From Pseudomonadota bacterium (GTDB taxonomy: Bacteria; Myxococcota; Myxococcia; Myxococcales; Myxococcaceae), in assembly GCA_023426545.1 (NCBI GenBank), contig JAFAAN010000149.1, forward strand, positions 1 through 64,000: a DNA stretch of 64,000 bases, given 5' to 3'. Within the stretch, counting starts at the first letter, position 1; the number at the start of each line of letters is the position of its first letter. The position numbers and the translations under genes are program-made. Of this stretch, positions 18,139-25,976 are shown piece after piece. The notes beneath the pieces were generated by a model that was not told where the DNA came from, did not search any database, and saw only the letters and a program-made list of their open reading frames with translations.

Positions 18139-19985
18139 GGCGCGAGGGCCCGGACGCGGAGGCGTCTGACGCCGCCACGGAGCCGGTGTCCGACAGCGAG
18201 GCGGACGCCGCGGCCCCGGGCTCGCGGGTGGTGGGCCCCCCGCTGCCGCCGCCGCGGCACCCGACGGTCAACGCGGCCCTCGCGGCGGCCGCGCGCTCCT
18301 CGCCGCTGGGGCTCACCTTCGTCGACGCGGCCGAGCGCGAGGTGTCGCTGTCCTGGTCGGAGGTGTACGCGCGGGCGAAGCGCACCGCCGCGGGGCTGGC
18401 GCGGCTGGGCGTGGGCGAGGGCGACCGGGTGGCCCTGCTGCTGCCCACGTCGCCGGCCTTCATGGCGGCCTTCTTCGGCGCGTTGCTCGCGGGCGCGGTG
18501 CCGGTGCCGCTGTACCCGCCGGTGCGGCTGGGGCGGCTGGAGGAGTACCACCGGGCCACCTCGCGGATGCTCCAGGTGACGGGCGCGGCGCTGGTGCTGA
18601 CGGATGCCCGGGTGCAGCTGCTCCTGGGGCCGAGCGTGGAGCGGGCGCGTCCCCGCCTGGGCTGCCACACGGTGGAGTCCGTCTGCCTGGGGGACGACAC
18701 GCGGGAGGTCCAGGTGCCTCCGCACGCGCTGGGGCTCATCCAGTTCTCGTCCGGCTCCACGGTGGACCCGAAGCCCGTGGCGCTGACACACGCGGCGCTG
18801 CTCGCGCAGGTGGCGGCGCTGGAGATGGCCATGCCGCTGGGGCCGGGCGCCCCTCGCGTGGGCGTGAGCTGGCTGCCGCTGTACCACGACATGGGGCTCA
18901 TCGGCTGCCTGCTGACGGCGCTGTACTACCCGGGGCAGCTCGTGCTGATTCCCCCCGAGGTGTTCCTCGCCCGGCCCGCGCTGTGGCTGCGCGCGCTGTC
19001 CCGGCACCGGGGCTACATCTCTCCCGCGCCCAACTTCGCCTACGGGCTGTGCCTGAAGCGGGTGAAGGACGAGGACCTGGAGGGCGTGGACCTGTCCTCG
19101 TGGCGGCATGCCCTCAATGGCGCGGAGCCGGTGTCCTCGGACACGCTCCGCCGCTTCGCCCGGCGCTTCGAACGCTGGGGCTTCTCCGCGCGGGCGCTGC
19201 GGCCGGTGTACGGCTTGTCGGAGGCTTCGCTCGCCGTCACCTTCCCGCCGGAGGGCCGCGGGCCTCGCATGCTGGGCGTGGACGCGGCCCTGCTCGCGCG
19301 GGAAGGGCGGGTGGACGATGGACTGCGCGAGCTGGTGAGCGTGGGCCGGCCGGTGGCGGGCTTCGAGGTGGAGGTGCGCGGCGAGGCGGGCGAGCTGCTC
19401 CCGGAGCGGCGGGTGGGGCGCGTCTTCGCGCGGGGCGCGTCGCTGATGGCTGGCTACTTCGCGGATGCGCAGGCCACCGGCCGGGTGCTGACGCGGGACG
19501 GGTGGCTGGACACGGGAGACCTGGGTTTCCTCGCGGACGGAGAGCTGTACCTCACGGGCCGCGCGAAGGACGTGGTCATCATCCGCGGCGCCAATCACGC
19601 GCCACAGTCCTTCGAGGAGCCGCTCCAGAACGTGGACGGCGTGCGCATCGGCTGCGCGGTGGCGCTGGGCTTCACGCCCGAGGGCGGCGAGGACGAGGCC
19701 CTGCTCATCCTCGCCGAGCGCGCGGGGCAGGACGCGGATGCCGCCATCGAGGAGCGCATCCGCGCCGCGGTGGTGGAGGCCACGGGCGTGCGCCCGCACA
19801 CCGTGCGCCTGCTGGAGCCCGGCACGCTGCCGCGCACGTCCAGCGGCAAGCTGCGCCGCGCGGAGGCGCTGCGCCGCTACCTCTCCGGCGAGCTGGCGCC
19901 GCCAAGGAAGGTGGGGCCGGTGGGGCTCGCCTTGGAGATGGCCAGGAGCGCGCTGGCGATGGTGCGCGCGGAGAGCGATACATGA
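18135..19985 (+). CDS. Fatty acyl-AMP ligase (FAAL), AMP-binding enzyme
   Basis: 616 residues from GTG 18135 (GTGA overlap with the ACP gene). Adenylate-forming motifs: LIQFSSGSTVDPKPVALTHA near residue 200 (P-loop, with Val and Pro where Gly is usual), SWLPLYHDMGLIGCLL near 246, PVYGLSEASLAVTF near 357, WLDTGDLGFLADGELYLTGR near 457, and the catalytic Lys in LPRTSSGKLRRAEALRRY near 572. PVPLYPPVRLGRLEEYHRAT near 122 is FAAL-like. It probably activates a long fatty acid as acyl-AMP and transfers it to the ACP. The N-terminal 40 residues are low-complexity. A 49-base gap precedes the next gene. Confidence 0.9.
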   Translation: MRREGPDAEASDAATEPVSDSEADAAAPGSRVVGPPLPPPRHPTVNAALAAAARSSPLGLTFVDAAEREVSLSWSEVYARAKRTAAGLARLGVGEGDRVALLLPTSPAFMAAFFGALLAGAVPVPLYPPVRLGRLEEYHRATSRMLQVTGAALVLTDARVQLLLGPSVERARPRLGCHTVESVCLGDDTREVQVPPHALGLIQFSSGSTVDPKPVALTHAALLAQVAALEMAMPLGPGAPRVGVSWLPLYHDMGLIGCLLTALYYPGQLVLIPPEVFLARPALWLRALSRHRGYISPAPNFAYGLCLKRVKDEDLEGVDLSSWRHALNGAEPVSSDTLRRFARRFERWGFSARALRPVYGLSEASLAVTFPPEGRGPRMLGVDAALLAREGRVDDGLRELVSVGRPVAGFEVEVRGEAGELLPERRVGRVFARGASLMAGYFADAQATGRVLTRDGWLDTGDLGFLADGELYLTGRAKDVVIIRGANHAPQSFEEPLQNVDGVRIGCAVALGFTPEGGEDEALLILAERAGQDADAAIEERIRAAVVEATGVRPHTVRLLEPGTLPRTSSGKLRRAEALRRYLSGELAPPRKVGPVGLALEMARSALAMVRAESDT

Positions 19986-20034
19986 GGCCGGCGCGCGGCG
20001 ACGACGCCGCGTGCGGTGGGGAGGCGTCCACGCC

Positions 20035-21132
20035 GTGAAGCGGTATGACGTCGCCGTGGTGGGGGGAGGCCCCGCGGGGCTGTCGGTGGCCATCACCACC
20101 GCGCTGCGGGGCTTGAACACCGTGGTGCTCGAGCGTGCCGTCTCACCCGTGGACAAGGCCTGCGGCGAAGGGCTGCTGCCGCCGGCCCTGGCGGTGCTGG
20201 AGCGGCTGCGGGTCCGGCCGCTGCTGGACGACCAGGGCAGCCACCCCTTCATGGGGGTGCGCTACGTCCAGGAGGATGGCAGCACGGCGGAGGGGCTGTT
20301 TCCCAGCCCGGGCGCGCTGGGCGTGCGGCGCGTGGCCCTGGCCTCGGCGCTGGTGACGCGGGCGCGGGCGGTGGGCGTGGAGCTGCGCGAGCGCACCCAG
20401 GTGCTGTCCCACGAGCGCCGCGGTGACGGCGTGGTGGTGCGGACGGCGGAGGGGCCGGTGGAGGCCGCGATGCTGGTGGCGGCGGATGGGTTGGCCTCGC
20501 CGCTGCGCCGCGCGGAGGGGCTGGAGGTCGAGCCCGTGGGGCCGCGCCGCTTCGGCCTGCGCCGGCACTTCCGGCTCGCGCCGTGGGCGCCCTACGTGGA
20601 GATTCACTTCGCGCCCGGCGTGGAGGCCTACGTGACGCCCACGGGGGCGCGGCGCGTGGGGGTGGCCTTCCTCTGGGAGGACGGCGCGGTGGAGGGCCGG
20701 GTGAGCTTCGAGGCGCTGATGGCCCGCTTCCCCCGGCTGACGGAGCGGCTCGCGGGCGCGGCGCCGGACTCACAGGCGCGCGGCGCGGGGCCGCTGGCGA
20801 GGGTGTCGCGAACGCGAATCGCGGACCGCTTCGCGCTGGTGGGCGACGCGGCGGGCTACGTGGATGCCATCACCGGAGAGGGCATGTCGCTGGCCTTCGT
20901 GTGCGCGGAGTCGCTGGGGAACCTGCTGCCGGACGCGCTCGCCCGCGGCGCCTCGCGAGCATCCCTGATGCCCTACGAGGACTGCTTCCAGCGCGTCTTC
21001 CGCAAGTACTCCTGGTCGACGGGCGCGCTGCTCATGCTGGCGCGCCGGCCCTGGCTGCGCCGGCCCGTGGTGCGGCTGCTGGGCAAGACGCCCCGCCTGT
21101 TCGAGCGCATCCTGCACGCCGTCGTGACGTGA
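20035..21132 (+). CDS. FAD-dependent oxidoreductase (geranylgeranyl-reductase/monooxygenase-like)
   Basis: 365 residues from GTG 20035, with GGGGAGG 10 bases upstream. The FAD Rossmann motif VAVVGGGPAGLSVAI starts at residue 7, followed by VVLERAVSPVDKACGEGL. The second FAD motif is FALVGDAAGYVDAITGEGMS near residue 264. This GD motif is of the geranylgeranyl reductase/halogenase type. In the Streptomyces srs operon a flavoprotein hydroxylase (SrsC) oxidises the resorcinol ring; this gene holds the same position. Whether it hydroxylates a ring or reduces double bonds in the lipid tail is open. Last gene of the operon. Confidence 0.85.
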   Translation: MKRYDVAVVGGGPAGLSVAITTALRGLNTVVLERAVSPVDKACGEGLLPPALAVLERLRVRPLLDDQGSHPFMGVRYVQEDGSTAEGLFPSPGALGVRRVALASALVTRARAVGVELRERTQVLSHERRGDGVVVRTAEGPVEAAMLVAADGLASPLRRAEGLEVEPVGPRRFGLRRHFRLAPWAPYVEIHFAPGVEAYVTPTGARRVGVAFLWEDGAVEGRVSFEALMARFPRLTERLAGAAPDSQARGAGPLARVSRTRIADRFALVGDAAGYVDAITGEGMSLAFVCAESLGNLLPDALARGASRASLMPYEDCFQRVFRKYSWSTGALLMLARRPWLRRPVVRLLGKTPRLFERILHAVVT

Positions 21133-21267
21133 GGGTCCGCGCCTGCTCGCGTGTGTTCCCGGTTGCCGGATGGGCTCAATCCCGGTCCACTGTCGCGCCG
21201 TGGCATCGACTCGGGGCCCGGGCCGCGCGGGCATATCCCCGGGAATGTCTGGATGGAGACCGCACGC

Positions 21268-22332
21268 ATGTCCCTGGACCGTCCTTCCCGGCCCATGACG
21301 AAGCTCCTGCCGCTGCTGTGGCTGCTACTGGCGCCGGGGCTCGGAGGCTGTCTCTTCGCGGGTCCCCGGCATCGAGGGCCGGTGACGGGCCACTTCGACG
21401 GTGAGCGGTTCCACAACCTGGAGCCCGTCCAGCGCCTGAGCCCGGACGAGGTCATGACGGCGCTGCGCAGGGGGCCGCGCGGTCCCTGGCGGAGCTACGA
21501 GGAGCACCCGCCCGGCAAGCCGCCCCCGCGGCGCGTGGGGCCGGGGCAGCTCCGGGTGACGTTCATCAACCACGCCACCGTGCTCCTCCAGGCGGATGGG
21601 CTCAACGTGCTGACGGACCCCATCTACTCATACCGCCCGAGCCCGGTGTCCTTCATCGGGCCCCGCCGCGTGCGCCCGCCCGGCATCCGCTTCGAGGACC
21701 TGCCGCCCATCGACGTGGTGGTGGTGAGTCACAACCACTACGACCACATGGACCTGCCCACGCTGCGGCGCCTGGAGGCGGCGCACCACCCGCGCTTCAT
21801 CGTCGGCCTGGGCAACAAGGCGCTGCTGGATGACGAGGGCTTCCGGCACGTGGAGGAGCTGGACTGGTGGCAGGCCACGGAGGTGGCGCCGGGCCAGACG
21901 GTGACGGCGGTGCCGGCGCAGCACCGCTCCAACCGCGGCCTCACCGACAGCGGGGCGACGCTCTGGGCGGGCTACGTCGTCTCCACGTCCGGCGGGCCGG
22001 TGTTCTTCGCTGGGGACACGGGCTTCGGTCCCCACTTCGCGATGATGGTCGAGCGCTTCGGCCCCATGCGGCTGTCGGTGCTGCCCATCGGCGCGTACCG
22101 GCCCACCGCCTTCCGTCCCGTCCACATGGGGCCGGTGGAGGCCCTCCAGGCGCACAAGGTGCTGCGCTCGTCCACGTCGGTGGCCATGCACTACGGCACC
22201 TTCGCGCTCGCGCTGGATGGCCAGGACGAGGCGAAGCACCACCTCCTGTGGCTGCTGGCGCGCGAGCCCGTCCGCCCGCGCTTCTGGGCCCTGGCCTTCG
22301 GCGAGGGCCGGGACGTGCCCGCGCTGGACTGA
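21268..22332 (+). CDS. Metallo-beta-lactamase-fold hydrolase, lipoprotein (NAPE-PLD-like)
   Basis: 354 residues from ATG 21268, chosen because GGAGA lies 8 bases upstream; ATG 21295 would also give a signal peptide. The lipobox is LGGCLF. The metal motif is VVVSHNHYDHMDLPTLRRLE (HxHxDH), with FINHATVLLQADGLNVLTDP before it and FFAGDTGFGPHF and VAMHYGTFALALD after it. This set matches the RomA/NAPE-PLD-like group, which cleaves phosphodiesters of acyl-ethanolamine lipids. It follows the lipid operon by 135 bases and could be linked to it, but it has its own ribosome site. Confidence 0.88.
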   Translation: MSLDRPSRPMTKLLPLLWLLLAPGLGGCLFAGPRHRGPVTGHFDGERFHNLEPVQRLSPDEVMTALRRGPRGPWRSYEEHPPGKPPPRRVGPGQLRVTFINHATVLLQADGLNVLTDPIYSYRPSPVSFIGPRRVRPPGIRFEDLPPIDVVVVSHNHYDHMDLPTLRRLEAAHHPRFIVGLGNKALLDDEGFRHVEELDWWQATEVAPGQTVTAVPAQHRSNRGLTDSGATLWAGYVVSTSGGPVFFAGDTGFGPHFAMMVERFGPMRLSVLPIGAYRPTAFRPVHMGPVEALQAHKVLRSSTSVAMHYGTFALALDGQDEAKHHLLWLLAREPVRPRFWALAFGEGRDVPALD

Positions 22333-22345
22333 GCGCGCGGGCGGC

Positions 22346-23707
22346 TCAACGGTTGAAGGGGTACTCCTGAATCCAGTGGAAGCCCCGGTTGAGCAGCAGG
22401 AACCCGGACTCGTCCACCCGCGTGAGGCGGACCTCCAGGGTGGCGTCCTGGAGCGTGCCCTGGAGGACGAGCTGGTTTGCCTCGGGGCGCGCGTAGGTGA
22501 GCACGGACTTCTTCGCGGCCTCACCCGCCCCCTCGATGAGGGTGAGGGCCTTCTTCGTGGCGTCGTCCTCCAGGCCGAAGGACTTCACGCTGTCGTCCAG
22601 GTGCTTGATGGCCAGCCGGCCGAAGCGGTTGACGAACATCACCTTCCACCGCCGGGCATCTCCGGACGCCGCGTCCAGGGGCTGCCCGTCGAGGGTGAAG
22701 GACTCGACGGTGTAGTAGCCGTAGAGCGGGGGGCGTGGCGCGTCGTCTCCGTATTTGCGGATGTAATCCAGACGCGAGCCCGCGAACCCATAGGCGATGC
22801 CGCCGACCACCAGGAGCTTCATGACGACGCCGGCGCCGGTCAGCCAGCGCGAAGGCGGGAAGGGCGGCTGGAGCGGGCGTGGCTGTGTGGCGCGGTTGAG
22901 CAGCAGGACGTCGAGGAGGCGCCGCGCGTCGGGCAACATCAGGAACAGCGCCATCAGCAGCAGGTGGGACGAGTAGATTTTGACGGGGACGTCGTAGAAG
23001 AAGTTGAGCGCCACCACGTTGACCATGACGCCCGCGGTGACGATGGCGCCCAGCGTCGTCGTCCGCCGGAAGAGCAGCAGACAACCGCCCAGGAACTCCG
23101 CGCCGCCCGTGAAGATGTTGTAGCCCTTGGAGAAGCCCATGAAGTTCCACAGCAGCCCCATGGGCGAGAGGTCGCCCAGAGGCTGTACCAGCCGATCCGG
23201 GCCGGGAAAGGGGAACTGTGACTTGGAGAGCTTGGCCAGTCCGTAGGACAGCATGGCCATGGCGAGCACGTACCGGACCAGCGTGTTCAGCACGTCGTGG
23301 GCCTTCACGTACTCGGCGCGGCGCCGGTCGAGGATGGACCAGACGCCCGTCACCGTCACGGCGACGGCGAAGAACAGCAACAACTGCACGTAGTTGAACG
23401 TGGTGTCGCCGCTCCCGTTGGGGAACACGGTGATGTCCGTGGACAGCCGCAGCACGTGCTTGCCCACCCATGGCACCACGGCCTGCCAGAGCCCGTCGTT
23501 GAGGGAGGTGGCGAGGTCGCTGAGGCCCGGGAGGATGTCCAGGGGGAATGGGGCGGAGTAGAGGACGAGGTAGGCGAAGGCGAAGCGGAACGCCACCCGC
23601 CGCGCGAGACTCCACGCTTCGGGCGAGGGGGCGGGAGCCGTCACCTCCGCATCGGACGCGATGGGGGGTGGGGTGGGGGAGGCGGACAGTGGGGTGGGTG
23701 CGTTCAT
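22346..23707 (-). CDS. DoxX-like integral membrane protein with C-terminal soluble domain
   Basis: 453 residues. A Pro/Thr/Ser-rich N-terminus is followed by about eight membrane segments between residues 35 and 320. The middle resembles DoxX: RYVLAMAMLSYGLAKLSKSQ, FTGGAEFLGGCLLLFRRTTT, FLMLPDARRLLDVLLL. From about 330 a soluble region (YGYYTVESFTLDGQPL through HWIQEYPFNR) probably faces the periplasm. DoxX proteins associate with membrane oxidoreductases. It is the last gene of the minus-strand run that contains the DprE1/DprE2-like genes, 99 bases after the DprE2-like stop. Its link to that pathway is unproven. Confidence 0.8.
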   Translation of the reverse strand: MNAPTPLSASPTPPPIASDAEVTAPAPSPEAWSLARRVAFRFAFAYLVLYSAPFPLDILPGLSDLATSLNDGLWQAVVPWVGKHVLRLSTDITVFPNGSGDTTFNYVQLLLFFAVAVTVTGVWSILDRRRAEYVKAHDVLNTLVRYVLAMAMLSYGLAKLSKSQFPFPGPDRLVQPLGDLSPMGLLWNFMGFSKGYNIFTGGAEFLGGCLLLFRRTTTLGAIVTAGVMVNVVALNFFYDVPVKIYSSHLLLMALFLMLPDARRLLDVLLLNRATQPRPLQPPFPPSRWLTGAGVVMKLLVVGGIAYGFAGSRLDYIRKYGDDAPRPPLYGYYTVESFTLDGQPLDAASGDARRWKVMFVNRFGRLAIKHLDDSVKSFGLEDDATKKALTLIEGAGEAAKKSVLTYARPEANQLVLQGTLQDATLEVRLTRVDESGFLLLNRGFHWIQEYPFNR

Positions 23708-23806
23708 GGCGGGCGGATCCGCCAGTCTATCCAGAGAATGCGGGCGGGATGCTAGCCCCCCTCCGGTGCGCCCCGGCGCCTGCGTGTACGCGCGCGACGT
23801 GCGGGC

Positions 23807-24544
23807 TTACAGCTTCATGCGCTTGAACACGGCCTCCGGAATGGTCCGGATGATGAGCATGATGAGCGCCCAGATGCCGGGCACGTAGACTTCGTTCTTT
23901 CGTGCGTCCGCGGCGCTCAAGAGCCCGCGCGCCACCTTCTCCGGCGAGGCGAACAGCTTGTTCTTCGGCAGGTGCGCCGTCATCGGCGTGTCCACGAAGC
24001 CCGGCTTCACCGTCACCACCGCCACGTTGGACTTCGCCAGCCGGTTGCGCAGGCCCTGGAGGAACACGTTGAGCGCGCCCTTCGACGCGCCGTACACGTA
24101 GTTGCTCTGCCGGCCGCGGTCGCCGGCCACCGACGAAATCACCACCAGCGTGCCGGCCTTCTGCGCCTCGAAGCGGTTGGCCAGCACCGTCAGCAGGGAC
24201 ACCGCGCTCAGGAAGTTGGTGCGCAGCACCGCCTCCGTGGCCGTCCACGAGCGCTGCGCCTCCGCCTGGTCACCCAGCACCCCGTGCGCCAGCACCACGC
24301 CGTCCAGTCCGTCCAGCGCGGTGTACGCGGCCTCCACCAGCCCCTCGTGGCTGTCGAAGTCGTTCAGGTCCACCACCTGCGACGCCACCTTCGCCGCGCC
24401 GCGCGTGGCGGCGTCCTTCGTCACCGCCTCCAGGTTCTCCGCGTTGCGGCCGGTGAGGTACAGCGAGGCTCCGCGCGCGGCCAGCAGCCGCACCGTCGCC
24501 TGGGCAATGGCGCTGGTGGCGCCGAGGACGAGCACTTTCTTCAT
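23807..24544 (-). CDS. SDR family reductase, DprE2-like (decaprenylphospho-ribulose 2-keto reductase)
   Basis: 245 residues. The NAD(P)-binding site is VLVLGATSAIAQATVRLLAA near residue 4. The catalytic set is Ser (VISSVAGDRG, near 140) and YxxxK (NYVYGASKGAL, near 154). A hydrophobic C-terminal stretch (GIWALIMLIIRTIPEAVF) could touch the membrane, as in mycobacterial DprE2. It would reduce the 2-keto sugar made by the DprE1-like enzyme to polyprenyl-phospho-D-arabinose. The assignment rests mainly on the adjacent DprE1-like gene, 24 bases upstream in the same operon; an isolated SDR would be ambiguous. Confidence 0.82.
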   Translation of the reverse strand: MKKVLVLGATSAIAQATVRLLAARGASLYLTGRNAENLEAVTKDAATRGAAKVASQVVDLNDFDSHEGLVEAAYTALDGLDGVVLAHGVLGDQAEAQRSWTATEAVLRTNFLSAVSLLTVLANRFEAQKAGTLVVISSVAGDRGRQSNYVYGASKGALNVFLQGLRNRLAKSNVAVVTVKPGFVDTPMTAHLPKNKLFASPEKVARGLLSAADARKNEVYVPGIWALIMLIIRTIPEAVFKRMKL

Positions 24545-24568
24545 GGGGAGCGAATCTCGGAAAGAAGG

Positions 24569-25963
24569 TCAGCGGATGGCAAGCAGGGACTGCGGCGGCG
24601 GTGACGCCGACGCGCCCCGCTCCGCGGCCAGGGAGAAGGGCAGGGACACCGGGTTCACCCGCCGCCAGAACGACGAGGAGAACGACGGGTCGACGTACTG
24701 CATGAAGCGCTCGCGCTGCGGGAAGTACGCCGCGAAGTTCTCCGGGCTCATCCGCGCGTCCTTCGCCGGGTACACCGCGCCGCCCGCCTGCCGCGTCAGC
24801 CGGTCCAGGTCCTCCACCAGCTTCCACGTCTTCTCGCCGCGGTTGGCGAAGTCCATGGCCAGCGTCACGCCCTCGCGCGGGAAGGACAACCACCCCGGGG
24901 AGGGGATGTCACCGAACGTCTTCAGCACCGACAGGAAGCTGGGCAGCCCGCCGCGTGAGCTGCGCTCCAGGATTTCCCTCAGCGCGTCGCGCGCGGTGGC
25001 GTAGGGCACCACGCACTGGAACTGGAGGAAGCCGCGCCGGCCATAGATGCGGTTCCAGCCGTAGATGGCGTCCAGCGGGTAGAAGAACGGGTCGTAGTGC
25101 GTCAGCCGCTGCTTCGGCTTGCCGTTCTGCCGGTGGTAGTAGAGCCAGTTGAAGGCGGACACCGACAGCCGGTTGAGGCAGAAGGCCGGCATGTCCATGG
25201 GCACCGCCAGCCCCACGCCGTGCGACAGGTGGCTCCTGGCCAGCGGCAGCCCGTCGAACTGCGGCGGCGCGAAGTTGCCCCGGTACAGCAGGCCGCGCCC
25301 CAGCTTCCTCCCCCGGGCCAGGCAGTCCACCCAGGCCATGGTGAACTCGTAGTCCTTCTCGGACGCGCGGGCCACGTCGAGGAAGCCGTCCAGGTTGCCG
25401 AAGGGCACCGTCTCCTGGAGCACGTACGGGTTGCTGATGGGCTTGAGCTGCACCTCCGCCCAGGTGATGAGGCCGGTGAGGCCCAGGCCGCCAATCGTCG
25501 CGCCGTACCAGTCCGGGTTCTCATCCGGCGCGCACACCCGGCGGCTGCCGTCCGAGCGCACCAACTCGAAGCGGCGCACGTACCGGCCGAAGGTGCCGCC
25601 CCGGTGGTGGTTCTTCCCGTGCACGTCGTTGGCGATGGCGCCGCCCACCGTCACGAACTTCGTGCCCGGCGTCACCGGCAGGAACCAGCCGCGGGGGGCC
25701 GCCAGCCGCAGAATCGTGTCCAGCGACACGCCCGCCTCGCAGCGCACCACGCCGGTGGCCGGGTCGAAGGCGATGAAGCGGTCCAGCCCGGAGGTGAGCA
25801 GCAGCGTGCCCTCCGCGTTCAGGCACGAGTCACCGTAGCTGCGCCCCAGGCCATGGGGCAGCAGGGTGCCCTCTCTTTGGGGCAGGCCGTCCGTGCGCCA
25901 CACCAGGGCGTGCGCCTGCTGCTCGACTCGGGGATAGCGTCCCCAGGACTCCCAAGACTTCAT
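24569..25963 (-). CDS. FAD-binding oxidoreductase, DprE1-like (decaprenylphosphoryl-ribose 2'-oxidase)
   Basis: 464 residues. A vanillyl-alcohol-oxidase-type FAD domain carries PHGLGRSYGDSCLN near residue 37 and VTVGGAIANDVHGKNHHRGG near 104. The latter closely matches the mycobacterial DprE1 stretch with its conserved His. The C-terminal substrate domain includes VTLAMDFANRGEKTW near 366 and YPAKDARMSPENF near 395 (Lys401 aligns with the catalytic Lys by eye). The residue at the position of the mycobacterial benzothiazinone-target Cys appears to be Ala369. It would oxidise C2 of polyprenyl-phospho-ribose. It lies between the HAD-UbiA gene (13-base gap) and the DprE2-like gene. Confidence 0.87.
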   Translation of the reverse strand: MKSWESWGRYPRVEQQAHALVWRTDGLPQREGTLLPHGLGRSYGDSCLNAEGTLLLTSGLDRFIAFDPATGVVRCEAGVSLDTILRLAAPRGWFLPVTPGTKFVTVGGAIANDVHGKNHHRGGTFGRYVRRFELVRSDGSRRVCAPDENPDWYGATIGGLGLTGLITWAEVQLKPISNPYVLQETVPFGNLDGFLDVARASEKDYEFTMAWVDCLARGRKLGRGLLYRGNFAPPQFDGLPLARSHLSHGVGLAVPMDMPAFCLNRLSVSAFNWLYYHRQNGKPKQRLTHYDPFFYPLDAIYGWNRIYGRRGFLQFQCVVPYATARDALREILERSSRGGLPSFLSVLKTFGDIPSPGWLSFPREGVTLAMDFANRGEKTWKLVEDLDRLTRQAGGAVYPAKDARMSPENFAAYFPQRERFMQYVDPSFSSSFWRRVNPVSLPFSLAAERGASASPPPQSLLAIR

Positions 25964-25976
25964 CGCGCCTGACCTC

